From contig NZ_QOHF01000002.1 in assembly GCF_003319115.1 (NCBI RefSeq), positions 1 to 64,000 of the forward strand: a stretch of DNA of 64,000 bases, in the 5' to 3' direction. The notes under the pieces were generated by a model. That model worked only from the letters and a program-made list of their open reading frames with translations, was not told the DNA's origin and made no database searches. The stretch comes from Geodermatophilus sp. TF02-6 (GTDB lineage Bacteria > Actinomycetota > Actinomycetes > Mycobacteriales > Geodermatophilaceae). How positions within the stretch are numbered: the first letter of the stretch is position 1; the number at the start of each line of letters is the position of its first letter. Of this stretch, positions 35,394-43,985 are shown piece by piece. Both the position numbers and the translations under genes were made by a program.

Positions 35394-36251
35394 TCAGAGG
35401 ATGGGGTTGCCGCCGGTGACCGCGATGCGGGCGCCGGAGACGTAGGACGCCTCGTCGCTGGCCAGCAGCACGTACACCGGCGCCAGCTCGGCCGGCTGGG
35501 CGGCGCGGCCCAGCGGGACCTGCTGGCCGAAGCTCTCCACCTTCTCCTCGGGCATGGTGGAGGGGATCAGCGGCGTCCACACCGGGCCCGGGGCGACGCT
35601 GTTGGCCCGGATGCCCTTCTCGGCCAACAGCTGGGCGAGGCTGGCGGTGAAGTTGGCGATGCCGGCCTTGGTCATCGCGTAGGGCGCCAGCGTGGGGCTG
35701 GGCATGTCGGAGTTCACCGACGACGAGTTGATGATCGAGCCGCCCTCCGGCATGTGCGGGACGGCGTCCTTGCACAGGACGAACATCGCGGTCAGGTTGG
35801 TCGCCAGGGTGTGGTCCCACTCCTCGTCGGAGACCTCGTCCAGCGACTCGTGGTTCATCTGGAACGCGGCGTTGTTGACCAGGACGTCGACCCGGCCGAA
35901 CTCCTCGACCGCCTTGGGGATGACCGTGTGCGCGTGCGCCTTGTCGGACAGGTCGCCGGCGACCAGCACGCACTTGCGGCCGGCCTGCTCGACGTACTTG
36001 GCGGTGTCCTTGGCGTCCTCGTGCTCGTTGAGGTAGGCGATGAGGACGTCGGCGCCCTCGCGGGCGAAGGCGATCGCGACGGCGCGGCCGATGCCGCTGT
36101 CGCCGCCGGTGATGACCGCCGCCTTGCCGGTGAGCTTCCCCGAGCCGCGGTAGCTCTGCTCACCGTGGTCGGGCTTGGGGGTCATCTCCCCGAGCGTGCC
36201 GGGGACCTCCTGGGACTGGGCGGGCTGCGACTCGGGACGGGGTTCGGACAC
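35394..36251 (-). CDS. SDR-family oxidoreductase of the general-stress (YdaD/YhdF-like) type
   Basis: 285 residues. The nucleotide-binding motif is TGGDSGIGRAVAIAFAREGA, with NNAA, the catalytic Ser in IINSSSVNSD and YxxxK in PYAMTKAG. An N-terminal 40-residue extension with PKPDHGEQSYRGSGKL is characteristic of a group of stress-induced SDRs such as B. subtilis YdaD. GTG 36251. The substrate is unknown, so the dehydrogenase call is general. Confidence 0.9.
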   Translation of the reverse strand: MSEPRPESQPAQSQEVPGTLGEMTPKPDHGEQSYRGSGKLTGKAAVITGGDSGIGRAVAIAFAREGADVLIAYLNEHEDAKDTAKYVEQAGRKCVLVAGDLSDKAHAHTVIPKAVEEFGRVDVLVNNAAFQMNHESLDEVSDEEWDHTLATNLTAMFVLCKDAVPHMPEGGSIINSSSVNSDMPSPTLAPYAMTKAGIANFTASLAQLLAEKGIRANSVAPGPVWTPLIPSTMPEEKVESFGQQVPLGRAAQPAELAPVYVLLASDEASYVSGARIAVTGGNPIL

Positions 36252-36392
36252 GGGTCGTCCACCTCTCTGCTCGTCGGCGGCAGCACCCGGGCGCTCTGCT
36301 CGCGCCCGCGGCCGCCGTCGGGACGGCCGTGCGGTGCTGCGTGGCCCTCCGCCTACCCCGGTCGATGCCGGGTGGAACCCGGGCCGGCGGCC

Positions 36393-36424
36393 TTGACGAC
36401 ACACGTGTGGATACGGTTGTATCC
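36393..36424 (+). promoter_or_regulatory. Candidate promoter with GGATAC-N4-GTATCC operator
   Basis: TTGACG (36393-36398) could be a -35, with TTGTAT (36417-36422) as -10 after 18 bp. A perfect palindrome GGATACGGTTGTATCC (36409-36424) overlaps the -10. It precedes the alpha/beta hydrolase and TetR genes and is a likely autoregulatory site for that TetR protein. Inferred. Confidence 0.55.
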
Positions 36425-36477
36425 GAGCCTGTGGAGGGTCGTCCCACCCCGCAGCCCGCCTCCGCCGGGGAGGACCC

Positions 36478-37362
36478 GTGACCACCATCGACCGGCCCTC
36501 GGCCTTCTCCGGCTTCTCCGGCGACCGCGCCCGGCGGCGCCTGCTCGCCGCCTACGACCGGGCCGTCGACCGGCTCTGGCCGGTGCCCGTGGACGCCCAG
36601 GACGTGCCGACCTCGCTCGGCACCGTGCGCGTGTACCGCGCCGGCCCGGGCGGCGACGACCCCGTGGTGCTGCTCGCGGGTGCCGGCGGCAACGCGCTGT
36701 CCTGGTACCGGCACGTGGGCCCGCTGGCCGAGCGGCGGCCGGTGCTCGCGGTCGACCCGCTGGGCGAGCCGGGGCGGTCGGAGGCGGCGGCGCCGATCGC
36801 CGACGGGGACGACGTCGCCCGCTGGCTGCTGGAGGTGCTCGCCGCGGTCGGGGCGCGGCGGGCCCACCTGGTGGGGTCGTCGTTCGGCGGGTGGGCGGCG
36901 CTGGTCGCCCAGCGGCGGGACGTCGAGAGCCGGATCGCCGCGCTGACGCTGGTCGACCCGGCCGGGTTCGCCTCCCTGGACCGGCAGTTCCTCCGCTGGG
37001 TGGTGCTCGGCGGCCTGGCGGCCCTGCTGCCGGCCGCGCTGCGCCGCCGGGCGGCCCGCCGGCTGGTCAACGGCACCCTGCTCGAGGCCGAGCTGCTCGC
37101 GCTGGGGGTAGCCGGCCGCGGCTTCCGGCGCCGGCTGCCGACCCCGCCGGTGCTGACCGACGCGGAGCTCGCCGCGGTGCAGGTGCCCACCCGGCTGCTG
37201 CTCGGGGCCCGCAGCACGCTGCACGACTCCGCCGCGGTCGCCGAGCGGGTGGCCCGGGTGGCGCCGTCCTGGTCGGTGGAGGTGGTCCCGGACACCGGCC
37301 ACGCGCTTCCCCTCGAGGCGCCGGAGCTGGTCGTCGCCCGCGTGCTCGGCGACGGCGGCTGA
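36478..37362 (+). CDS. Alpha/beta-fold hydrolase
   Basis: 294 residues. It has the alpha/beta hydrolase layout: VVLLAGAGGNALSWYRHVGP (oxyanion region), nucleophile elbow VGSSFGG near residue 140, and the late His in PDTGHALPLEAPE. No signal peptide or membrane helix is evident. GTG 36478 is preceded by GGGGAGGACCC. It is 64 bp upstream of a TetR gene on the same strand and probably co-regulated with it. Substrate unknown. Confidence 0.88.
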   Translation: MTTIDRPSAFSGFSGDRARRRLLAAYDRAVDRLWPVPVDAQDVPTSLGTVRVYRAGPGGDDPVVLLAGAGGNALSWYRHVGPLAERRPVLAVDPLGEPGRSEAAAPIADGDDVARWLLEVLAAVGARRAHLVGSSFGGWAALVAQRRDVESRIAALTLVDPAGFASLDRQFLRWVVLGGLAALLPAALRRRAARRLVNGTLLEAELLALGVAGRGFRRRLPTPPVLTDAELAAVQVPTRLLLGARSTLHDSAAVAERVARVAPSWSVEVVPDTGHALPLEAPELVVARVLGDGG

Positions 37363-37426
37363 GACCCGGGGCCTGCGCACCCGACAGGATGGACGGCGCA
37401 CCGACGCAGCCGACGAGGGAGGCGCC

Positions 37427-38035
37427 GTGCCCCGGCAGGTCGACCACGGCCAGCGCCGTGCCGAGCTGACCGCCGCCCTGCTGCGGATCGCCGCCACCCG
37501 CGGCCTGCAGGCGGGAACGATGCGGGAGGTCGCGGCGGAGGCCGGGGTGTCGCTGCGCGTGGTCCAGTACTACTTCACCGACAAGGCCACCCTGCTCACC
37601 GCGGGGCTGGCCGAGCTGGCCGGCCGGCTCGACCGCCGGGTGCGGGAACGGGCGGCCACCGCGGGCGCCGGGCTACCGGTGCGGACCGTCTTCGAGGTCG
37701 TGCTGGGCAGCATCCTGCCCAGCGACGACGGCAGCCGGGCCGACTCCCTGGCCTGGGCCGCCTACTACGCCGTCGCCCTCACCGACCCGGCGCTGGGCGC
37801 GGGCGGCCGGGACCACCCGGCCGCCCTGGAGGGCTGGCTGACCGCGCGGCTGCAGCGGGCCCAGGCCGAGGGCGACGCACCGCAGGACCTCGACGCCCGC
37901 ACCGAGGTGGTGCTGCTGCTGGCGCTGGTCAACGGCCTCACCGCCGGCGTGCTGGGCCGGCAGCGCGGCGCGGACGACGCCCTACGGGTGCTGCGCCACC
38001 AGCTGGACCGCGTGCTCGGCCCGGCCGCCGGCTGA
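37427..38035 (+). CDS. TetR-family transcriptional regulator
   Basis: 202 residues. The N-terminal HTH (LTAALLRIAATRGLQAGTMR, VAAEAGVSLRVVQYYFTDKA) is canonical. The C-terminal ligand domain is helical and Ala/Leu-rich with no recognisable ligand clue. GTG 37427. It may bind the palindrome at 36409-36424 upstream of the hydrolase gene. Its stop codon lies in a 24-bp tandem duplication. Confidence 0.9.
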   Translation: MPRQVDHGQRRAELTAALLRIAATRGLQAGTMREVAAEAGVSLRVVQYYFTDKATLLTAGLAELAGRLDRRVRERAATAGAGLPVRTVFEVVLGSILPSDDGSRADSLAWAAYYAVALTDPALGAGGRDHPAALEGWLTARLQRAQAEGDAPQDLDARTEVVLLLALVNGLTAGVLGRQRGADDALRVLRHQLDRVLGPAAG

Positions 38036-38074
38036 CCTCGGCGGGGCCGAGCCGGCTGACCTCAGCGGAGCCGA
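38027..38074. repeat. 24-bp tandem duplication across the tetR stop codon
   Basis: GCCGGCTGACCTCGGCGGGG followed by CCGA (38027-38050) is repeated at 38051-38074 with two differences. The real TGA (38033-38035) and its copy (38057-38059) are both present. It fills most of the gap before the helicase gene. Confidence 0.93.
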
Positions 38075-38127
38075 GCCGAACCGCCTCACGGGGAAGCAGA
38101 ACGGCGTCCGGCACGCTGTTGTCCACG

Positions 38128-40674
38128 ATGACCGCGATCGCCCCTCCTCTGCTCGACGACTCCACCGACCTCACCGCCCTGCGCGCTCGGGGCGCCGACC
38201 CCGATGAGCTGTTCACCACCTTCGCCGCCTGGGCCGAGGCGAACGGCACCGTGCTGTACCCGGCGCAGGAGGAGGCGCTGATCGAGCTGGTCAGCGGCGC
38301 CAACGTCGTCCTGGCCACGCCGACCGGGTCGGGCAAGTCGCTGGTGGCCACCGGCGCGCAGTACGCCGCGCTGGCGGCCGGACGGCGCAGCTGGTACACC
38401 GCGCCGATCAAGGCGCTGGTCAGCGAGAAGTTCTTCGCCCTCTGCGGCGTCTTCGGCGCGGAGAACGTCGGCATGCTCACCGGCGACGCCGCGGTCAACC
38501 GGGATGCGCCGATCATCGCGTGCACCGCCGAGGTGCTGGCCAACATCGCGCTGCGGGAGGGGGCGGACGCCGACGTCGGCCTGGTGGTCATGGACGAGTT
38601 CCACTTCTACGGCGACCCCGACCGCGGCTGGGCGTGGCAGGTGCCGCTGCTGGAGCTGCCGAAGGCGCAGTTCCTGCTGATGAGCGCCACCCTCGGCGAC
38701 ACGACGTGGCTGCGCGAGGACCTCACCCGCCGCACCGGCCGGCCCACCGCCCTGGTGGCCTCCGCCGAGCGCCCGGTGCCGCTGCACCACTACTACGCGA
38801 CGACGCCGGTGCACGAGACGATCCAGGAGCTGCTGGACACCCGGCAGGCGCCGGTCTACGTCGTGCACTTCACCCAGGCCTCGGCGCTGGAGCGCGCCCA
38901 GGCGCTGATGAGCGTCAACGTGTGCACGCGCGAGGAGAAGGCCGCGATCGCCGAGGTGATCGGCGGCTTCCGGTTCACCTCGGCGTTCGGCGCCACGCTG
39001 TCGCGGCTGGTGCGCCACGGAATCGGCGTGCACCACGCCGGGATGCTGCCCAAGTACCGGCGGCTGGTGGAGCAGCTGGCCCAGGCCGGCCTGCTCAAGG
39101 TCATCTGCGGCACCGACACCCTCGGCGTCGGCATCAACGTGCCGATCCGCACCGTCGTGTTCTCCGCGCTGTCCAAGTACGACGGCACCCGCACCCGCCT
39201 GCTGTCCGCCCGCGAGTTCCACCAGATCGCCGGGCGGGCCGGGCGCGCGGGCTTCGACACCGCCGGCACCGTCGTCGTCCAGGCGCCGGAGCACGAGGTG
39301 GAGAACCTCCGGCAGTTCGCCAAGGTCGCCGACGACCCGAGGAAGCGGCGCAAGCTGGTGCGCAAGAAGGCGCCCGAGGGCATGGTGCCCTGGTCCAGGG
39401 CGACCATGGACCGGCTGGTCGCCGCCGACCCCGAGCCGCTGACCAGCCACTTCCGGGTGACGACGGCGATGGTGCTCGACGTCGTCGACCGCCCCGGCGA
39501 CCCGTTCGTCGCCATGCGGCGGCTGCTCACCGACAACCACGAACCGCGCAGGCGGCAGCTCGCGCACATCCGGGAGGCGATCGGCATCGCCCGGTCGCTG
39601 CTGCAGGCCGGCGTCCTGCAACGGCTCGAGGAGCCCGAGCCCGACGGCCGCCGCTACCGGCTGACCGTCGACCTGCCGCCGGACTTCGCGCTCAACCAGC
39701 CGCTGTCGACCTTCGCGCTGGCCGCCATCGAGCTGCTCGACCCGGCGAGCGACACCCACGCCCTCGACGTGGTGAGCGTCGTCGAGGCCACCCTCGACGA
39801 CCCGCGGCAGGTCCTGACCGCCCAGCTCTCCAAGGCCAGGGCCGAGGCGGTCGCCCAGATGAAGGCCGAGGGCATCGAGTACGAGGAGCGCATGGAGCTG
39901 CTCGAGCAGGTGGGCTACCCGAAGCCGCTGGAGGAGCTGCTGTCGCACGCGTTCGAGGTGTACGTGCGCAGCAACCCGTGGGCGGCCGACGCGCAGCTGT
40001 CGCCGAAGTCCGTCGTCCGGGAGCTGTGGGAGAACGCCTACACCTTCCGCGAGCTGGTGAACGCCTACGGGCTGACCCGCGCCGAGGGGGCGGTGCTGCG
40101 CTACCTGTCCGACGCCTACAAGGCGCTGCGCTCCGGCGTCCCCGCCGCCGCGCGCACCGAGGAGGTCACCGACCTCGTCGAGTGGCTCGGCGAGCTGGTG
40201 CGGCAGGTGGACTCCTCGCTGCTCGACGAGTGGGAGCAGCTGACCTCGCCCGACCAGCCGCTGGACGAGCCGGTCGCCGTCCCGGTGCGGCCGCGACCGC
40301 TCACCGGCAACGAGCGGGCGTTCACCGCGATGGTGCGCAACGCGCTGTTCCGCCGCGTGGAGCTGTTCGCCCGCCGGCGCTGGTACGACCTCGGCGAGCT
40401 CGACCGCGCCTCCGGCTGGGACGCCGACCGTTGGGGCGAGGTCGTGCAGGCCTACTTCGCCGAGCACGGGTCGCTGGACACGGGTGCCGACGCCCGCGGC
40501 CCGGCGCTGCTCGTCTGGGACCGGGGCACCCCCGGCGTCTGGCGGGTGCGGCAGATCCTCGACGACCCGGCCGGCGACCACGACTGGGGCTTCGACGTCG
40601 AGGTCGACCTCGCTGCCTCCGACGAGGAGGGGCACGTCGTCCTGCGCGTGGTCGACGCGGGCCGGAGAGACTGA
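38128..40674 (+). CDS. DEAD/DEAH-box superfamily 2 helicase with DUF3516 domain
   Basis: 848 residues. Helicase motifs in order: Q-like LYPAQEEALIEL, Walker A ATPTGSGKSLVA (near 62), motif II MDEFHFYG (near 158), motif III LLMSATLGDT, and motif VI HQIAGRAGRAGFDTAG (near 372). The C-terminal ~450 residues match the DUF3516 type found with actinobacterial helicases. It should unwind or remodel nucleic acid, RNA more likely by its Ski2-like features. ATG 38128 is preferred over TTG 38119. It ends in a partial AAGGACCCC element and a palindromic repeat. Confidence 0.9.
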   Translation: MTAIAPPLLDDSTDLTALRARGADPDELFTTFAAWAEANGTVLYPAQEEALIELVSGANVVLATPTGSGKSLVATGAQYAALAAGRRSWYTAPIKALVSEKFFALCGVFGAENVGMLTGDAAVNRDAPIIACTAEVLANIALREGADADVGLVVMDEFHFYGDPDRGWAWQVPLLELPKAQFLLMSATLGDTTWLREDLTRRTGRPTALVASAERPVPLHHYYATTPVHETIQELLDTRQAPVYVVHFTQASALERAQALMSVNVCTREEKAAIAEVIGGFRFTSAFGATLSRLVRHGIGVHHAGMLPKYRRLVEQLAQAGLLKVICGTDTLGVGINVPIRTVVFSALSKYDGTRTRLLSAREFHQIAGRAGRAGFDTAGTVVVQAPEHEVENLRQFAKVADDPRKRRKLVRKKAPEGMVPWSRATMDRLVAADPEPLTSHFRVTTAMVLDVVDRPGDPFVAMRRLLTDNHEPRRRQLAHIREAIGIARSLLQAGVLQRLEEPEPDGRRYRLTVDLPPDFALNQPLSTFALAAIELLDPASDTHALDVVSVVEATLDDPRQVLTAQLSKARAEAVAQMKAEGIEYEERMELLEQVGYPKPLEELLSHAFEVYVRSNPWAADAQLSPKSVVRELWENAYTFRELVNAYGLTRAEGAVLRYLSDAYKALRSGVPAAARTEEVTDLVEWLGELVRQVDSSLLDEWEQLTSPDQPLDEPVAVPVRPRPLTGNERAFTAMVRNALFRRVELFARRRWYDLGELDRASGWDADRWGEVVQAYFAEHGSLDTGADARGPALLVWDRGTPGVWRVRQILDDPAGDHDWGFDVEVDLAASDEEGHVVLRVVDAGRRD

Positions 40675-40680
40675 TCGGAG

Positions 40681-40793
40681 GACCCCCTGCTCCCACCGTG
40701 GAAGGACCCCGCACTCCCTCGGAGTTGATCATGGGGTTGTCGTCGACGACACGGGAGGACGCGCCGTGGACGCCGGCAACGAGCCCATGATCG
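40681..40793. repeat. Partial AAGGACCCC element followed by GATCATGGGGTTGT palindrome
   Basis: After the helicase stop, GAGGACCCCCTGCTCCCACC and GAAGGACCCCGCACTCCC (40680-40718) are two left halves of the mosaic hairpin element without matching right halves. From 40725, TTGATCATGGGGTTGTCGTC and the imperfect complement ending in GAGCCCATGATC (to 40793) enclose a loop with CGACACGGGAGGACGCGCCG. This is a diverged copy of the palindromic family. Confidence 0.75.
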
Positions 40794-40798
40794 ACGAG

Positions 40799-40844
40799 AC
40801 GGGGCGGGGAGTGACCGCGTGACGGGGCGGGGAGTGACCGCGTG
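40799..40844. repeat. Perfect 23-bp tandem duplication over the RBS and start of the first TauE gene
   Basis: ACGGGGCGGGGAGTGACCGC plus GTG is repeated exactly at 40799-40821 and 40822-40844. The second GTG (40842-40844) is the start of the permease gene. The upstream copy carries the same GC-rich ribosome-binding context and a GTG out of frame with the first. Confidence 0.95.
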
Positions 40845-41621
40845 ACCGGGTGGGAGGTGCTCGCGGTCGCCGCGGCGGGGCTGGCCGCCGGCGGCATCAA
40901 CGCCGTCGTCGGCTCGGGCACGCTGGTCACCTTCCCGGTGCTGCTGGCCGTGGGGCTGCCGCCGGTGACCGCGACGATCAGCAACTCCCTCGGCCTGGTG
41001 CCGGGCAACCTCGCGGGCGCGTTCGGCTACCGGCGGGAGCTGTCCGGTCAGCGCGGGCTGCTGCTGCGGCTGCTGCCGGCGTCGGTGCTGGGCGCGATCA
41101 CCGGCTCCTTCCTGCTGCTGCACCTGCCCGCTCGGGCCTTCGAGGTGGTCGTGCCGGTCCTGGTCGGGCTGGCGGTGGTGCTGGTCGCCGTCCAGCCGGT
41201 GCTGCAGCGGGAGCTGGCCCGGCGGCGGCCGGCCACCGCCCCGCCGGCGCGGATCGGTCCGGGCCGGTGGGCCGGGCTGGTCGCCGGCGCGTACGCGACC
41301 GGCAGCTACGGCGGCTACTTCGCGGCCAGCCAGGGCGTGCTGCAGGTCGGCGTCTTCGGCCTGCTGCTGCGCGAGTCGCTGCAGCGGCTCAACGCGCTGA
41401 AGAACGTGCTGACGCTGGCGGTCAACGCGGTGGCCGCCGGCGCGTACGTCGTCGTGGCCGGCGACCGTGTCGACTGGCGGGCCGCCGGGCTGGTCGCGGC
41501 GGGTTCGCTGCTCGGCGGGTACGTCGGCGCGCGGTCGGGCCGGCGGCTGCCGTCGGGGGTCCTCCGGGCCGCGATCGTGGTGCTCGGCTGCGTCGCGGTC
41601 GGCGTCCTGCTCACCCGGTGA
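40842..41621 (+). CDS. TauE/SafE-family membrane permease (copy 1)
   Basis: 259 residues with about eight hydrophobic helices. The family pattern of a repeated half is seen: GLAAGGINAVVGSGTLVTFP, PPVTATISNSLGLVPGNLAG in the first half and AYATGSYGGYFAASQGV with NALKNVLTLAVNAVAAGAYV in the second. TauE/SafE proteins export sulfite or other organic anions. GTG 40842. It is followed by a GAF gene and then a second TauE paralogue, so the three are likely one transcript. Confidence 0.92.
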   Translation: MTGWEVLAVAAAGLAAGGINAVVGSGTLVTFPVLLAVGLPPVTATISNSLGLVPGNLAGAFGYRRELSGQRGLLLRLLPASVLGAITGSFLLLHLPARAFEVVVPVLVGLAVVLVAVQPVLQRELARRRPATAPPARIGPGRWAGLVAGAYATGSYGGYFAASQGVLQVGVFGLLLRESLQRLNALKNVLTLAVNAVAAGAYVVVAGDRVDWRAAGLVAAGSLLGGYVGARSGRRLPSGVLRAAIVVLGCVAVGVLLTR

Positions 41622-41675
41622 CATGGGCCGCGGTCCGGGGTCGATGCCGTGCGCGCCGGGGAGCAAGCTGGGGCC

Positions 41676-42425
41676 ATGACGACGAGGCGAGCAGCCGAAC
41701 GGTTCGACCACGCGCTCGGGACCTCTCCGCCCGAGCTGACCGGCGCGGGGTTGCTGCCCTCCCGCCTGGCGCGGGCCTGCGCCCTCGCCCTGACCGTGGA
41801 CGGCGCCGGGCTGAGCCTGCACGTCGGCGCGCTGCGGACGCCGATCGGCGCGAGCGACGAGGTCACCGGGTACGCCGAGCGCCTGCAGTTCACCCTGGGC
41901 GACGGCCCCTGCCTGCGGGCCTACGACGACGGCGCGACGATCGCCTTCGACCCGGACGACATCGAGCGCAACTGGCCCGGGCTGTGGGCCTCGCTGCTCA
42001 CCGACACCCCGTTCCGGGCCGTGCTGTCGGTGCCCCTGCCGCCGCCGATGGGGCCGCTGGTGGTCCTCGACCTCTACGTGCGCGACCCCGCCGCGCTGGT
42101 GCTCCTGGACCGCGCCGAGGTCGAGGCCGTGGCCAGCTGCACCACCCACGAGCTGGCGGTGACCGTGACCGGGCCGGAGTTCCCCGACGACGGCAGCGGC
42201 TGGCTGGACGGGCCGGACGCGCGGCGTCGCGCGCAGGTCTGGCAGGCCATGGGGCTGGTCGGCATCGCCTTCGACCTCGACGGCCCCGACGCGATCGCCA
42301 CCATGCAGGCCGCCGCGCTGGCCTCGGGCCGCGTGGTGGACGACATCGCCGAGGACATCGTGACCGGGCGGCTCACGCCCCAGGACCTGCCGGCCGCGCC
42401 CGTCCACGAAGACGGCGCCGGGTGA
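41676..42425 (+). CDS. GAF-domain protein with ANTAR-like C-terminus
   Basis: 249 residues. Residues about 25-165 are a GAF domain (LQFTLGDGPCLRAYDDGATI, VLSVPLPPPMGPLVVLDLYV). The last 60 residues (RRAQVWQAMGLVGIAFDLDG, DAIATMQAAALASGRVVDDI) align by eye with ANTAR domains but look diverged, so RNA binding is uncertain. ATG 41676. The 3' end overlaps the second TauE gene by 4 bp (GTGA), so expression is coupled with a transporter. Confidence 0.82.
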   Translation: MTTRRAAERFDHALGTSPPELTGAGLLPSRLARACALALTVDGAGLSLHVGALRTPIGASDEVTGYAERLQFTLGDGPCLRAYDDGATIAFDPDDIERNWPGLWASLLTDTPFRAVLSVPLPPPMGPLVVLDLYVRDPAALVLLDRAEVEAVASCTTHELAVTVTGPEFPDDGSGWLDGPDARRRAQVWQAMGLVGIAFDLDGPDAIATMQAAALASGRVVDDIAEDIVTGRLTPQDLPAAPVHEDGAG

Positions 42426-43189
42426 CGCCGCTGCAGTTCCTCCTCCTGGTCGCAGCAGGTGTCGGCGCGGGGCTGACCGGCAGCATCGCCGGGCTCGCGT
42501 CGCTGATCAGCTACCCCGCCCTCCTGGCCTCCGGCATCCCCCCGGTCACGGCCAACGTGACCAACACCGTGGCGCTGGTGCTCAACAGCGTGGGCTCGGT
42601 GAGCGCCTCGCGGCCGGAGCTCTCGGGGCAGGGCCGCCGGCTGCTGCGGCTGTCGGCCGGGGCGCTGCTCGGCGGCGCGGCCGGCGCCGCGCTGCTGCTG
42701 CTCACGCCGTCGGGTGCCTTCGAGCGGATCGTGCCCTGGATGATCGCCGGCGCCTCGGTCGCGCTGCTGGTGCAGCGGCCGCCCCGTGACCTGGCCGCGG
42801 CCGGCGCACGGGCGCACCCGTCGCACCGGGACCCGTGGTGGCTGCCCCTGGCCACCTCCGCCATCGCCGTGTACGGCGGCTACTTCGGCGCCGCGGCGGG
42901 GGTCATGATGCTGGCGCTGTTCCTGCTGGTCACCGGCGAGGGGCTGGCCCGGGGCAACGCGCTGAAGAACCTGGTGCTCGGCCTGGCCAACGCTGTCGCG
43001 GCCGCAGCGTTCGTGGTGCTGACCCCGGTCGCCTGGTCGGCGGCGCTGCCGCTGGCCGTCGGGTTGTTCGTCGGCGGCCGGCTGGGTCCGCCGGTGGTGC
43101 GCCGCGCCCCCCAGGCCGCGCTGCGCCGGGTCATCGCCGTCGCCGGGCTGGGGCTGGCGGCGCACTTGGCGGTGCAGGCCTACGGCTGA
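42422..43189 (+). CDS. TauE/SafE-family membrane permease (copy 2)
   Basis: 255 residues, paralogue of the gene at 40842 with the same two-half pattern: GAGLTGSIAGLASLISYPAL, IPPVTANVTNTVALVLNSVG, and YGGYFGAAAGVMMLALFLLV with NALKNLVLGLANAVAAAAFV. About eight membrane helices. The conserved NALKN segment is shared with copy 1. Two diverged copies may form a heterodimer or carry different anions. GTG 42422 overlaps the GAF gene stop. Confidence 0.92.
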   Translation: MTPLQFLLLVAAGVGAGLTGSIAGLASLISYPALLASGIPPVTANVTNTVALVLNSVGSVSASRPELSGQGRRLLRLSAGALLGGAAGAALLLLTPSGAFERIVPWMIAGASVALLVQRPPRDLAAAGARAHPSHRDPWWLPLATSAIAVYGGYFGAAAGVMMLALFLLVTGEGLARGNALKNLVLGLANAVAAAAFVVLTPVAWSAALPLAVGLFVGGRLGPPVVRRAPQAALRRVIAVAGLGLAAHLAVQAYG

Positions 43190-43272
43190 GGGCCCGGACG
43201 CCGCGCGGCGCCCGCGCGGTGCCCAGCCGGCTGCCAGCTCGTCCAGCCGCCGCACAGGTGCCGGGGTGCGTC

Positions 43273-43875
43273 TCAGCTGACGTACGCGGCGAGGAAGAGG
43301 ACGAACGCGCTGGCCAGCAGCAGCAGCCGGGCGGGGGTGAGGCCGTTGACGAGGTTGGCCGTCGCCTCGACCCAGGCCGGGCGGACACCGGCCTCCCGGG
43401 CGCCGCGGCGCACCAGTCGCACCTCGTCGGCCAGGAGCGCGCCGGAGGCGCCGAGCATGGCCAGCCCGACGGTGAGGAAGACCAGCGACAGGCGCTCGGA
43501 GAACGCCTCGGCGACCCCACCCAGCAGGAGCGTGACGACCAGGCCGGCCAGCAGCCCGGCCACCGCGCCGGCGACCGGCGCCCACGGGCCCATCCGGGTG
43601 AGCGGGCTCGGCCGGCGGGGGCCGACCCGGGACCGGCTCGGCACCGGTCCGGTCGGCTGGTGCCCCTCGGCGGACCCCGCCCGGGCGGTCGGGGCGATCC
43701 CGGCCGGCGGCGCCTCGGCCGTCTGCGGAGGCGCCGGTGGCGCGCCGACCGGGGTGGGACCGGTGGCGTGGTGCCCACCGGTTCCGGAGGTGGCGCCGGC
43801 GGGGGTCGCGCCGGTGGGCGGGACGGGCGGCAGCTCGGTGGTCGACGGGGACGGGGTGCGTGGCGCCTCGGGCAT
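43273..43875 (-). CDS. Hypothetical membrane protein with Pro-rich N-terminus
   Basis: 200 residues, not recognised. The first 90 residues are disordered-looking (Pro, Thr, Ala, Gly: PSTTELPPVPPTGATPAGAT). Three hydrophobic segments follow: about 97-120 (GAVAGLLAGLVVTLLLGGV), 125-147 (RLSLVFLTVGLAMLGASGAL) and the C-terminal 178-199 (LLLLASAFVLFLAAYV). ATG 43875; GTG 43881 is also possible. It lies between two oppositely oriented transporter genes and shares the strand of the MFS exporter. Confidence 0.7.
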   Translation of the reverse strand: MPEAPRTPSPSTTELPPVPPTGATPAGATSGTGGHHATGPTPVGAPPAPPQTAEAPPAGIAPTARAGSAEGHQPTGPVPSRSRVGPRRPSPLTRMGPWAPVAGAVAGLLAGLVVTLLLGGVAEAFSERLSLVFLTVGLAMLGASGALLADEVRLVRRGAREAGVRPAWVEATANLVNGLTPARLLLLASAFVLFLAAYVS

Positions 43876-43985
43876 CGCCACCCACGCTAGGCGACCGGCC
43901 GACACTTCCCGGGACGTCGACGTGTCGACATGCCGACCCACCGGTCGGACGGGTCGCCGTCGGCCAGACGTCGGACGAGGCGGGG

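Noticed and set aside
38086..40635. An 849-codon open frame antisense to the DUF3516 helicase
   Set aside because: Composition (Val/Gly/Arg/His) and exact coverage of the helicase show it is a shadow; the helicase motifs on the plus strand are complete.
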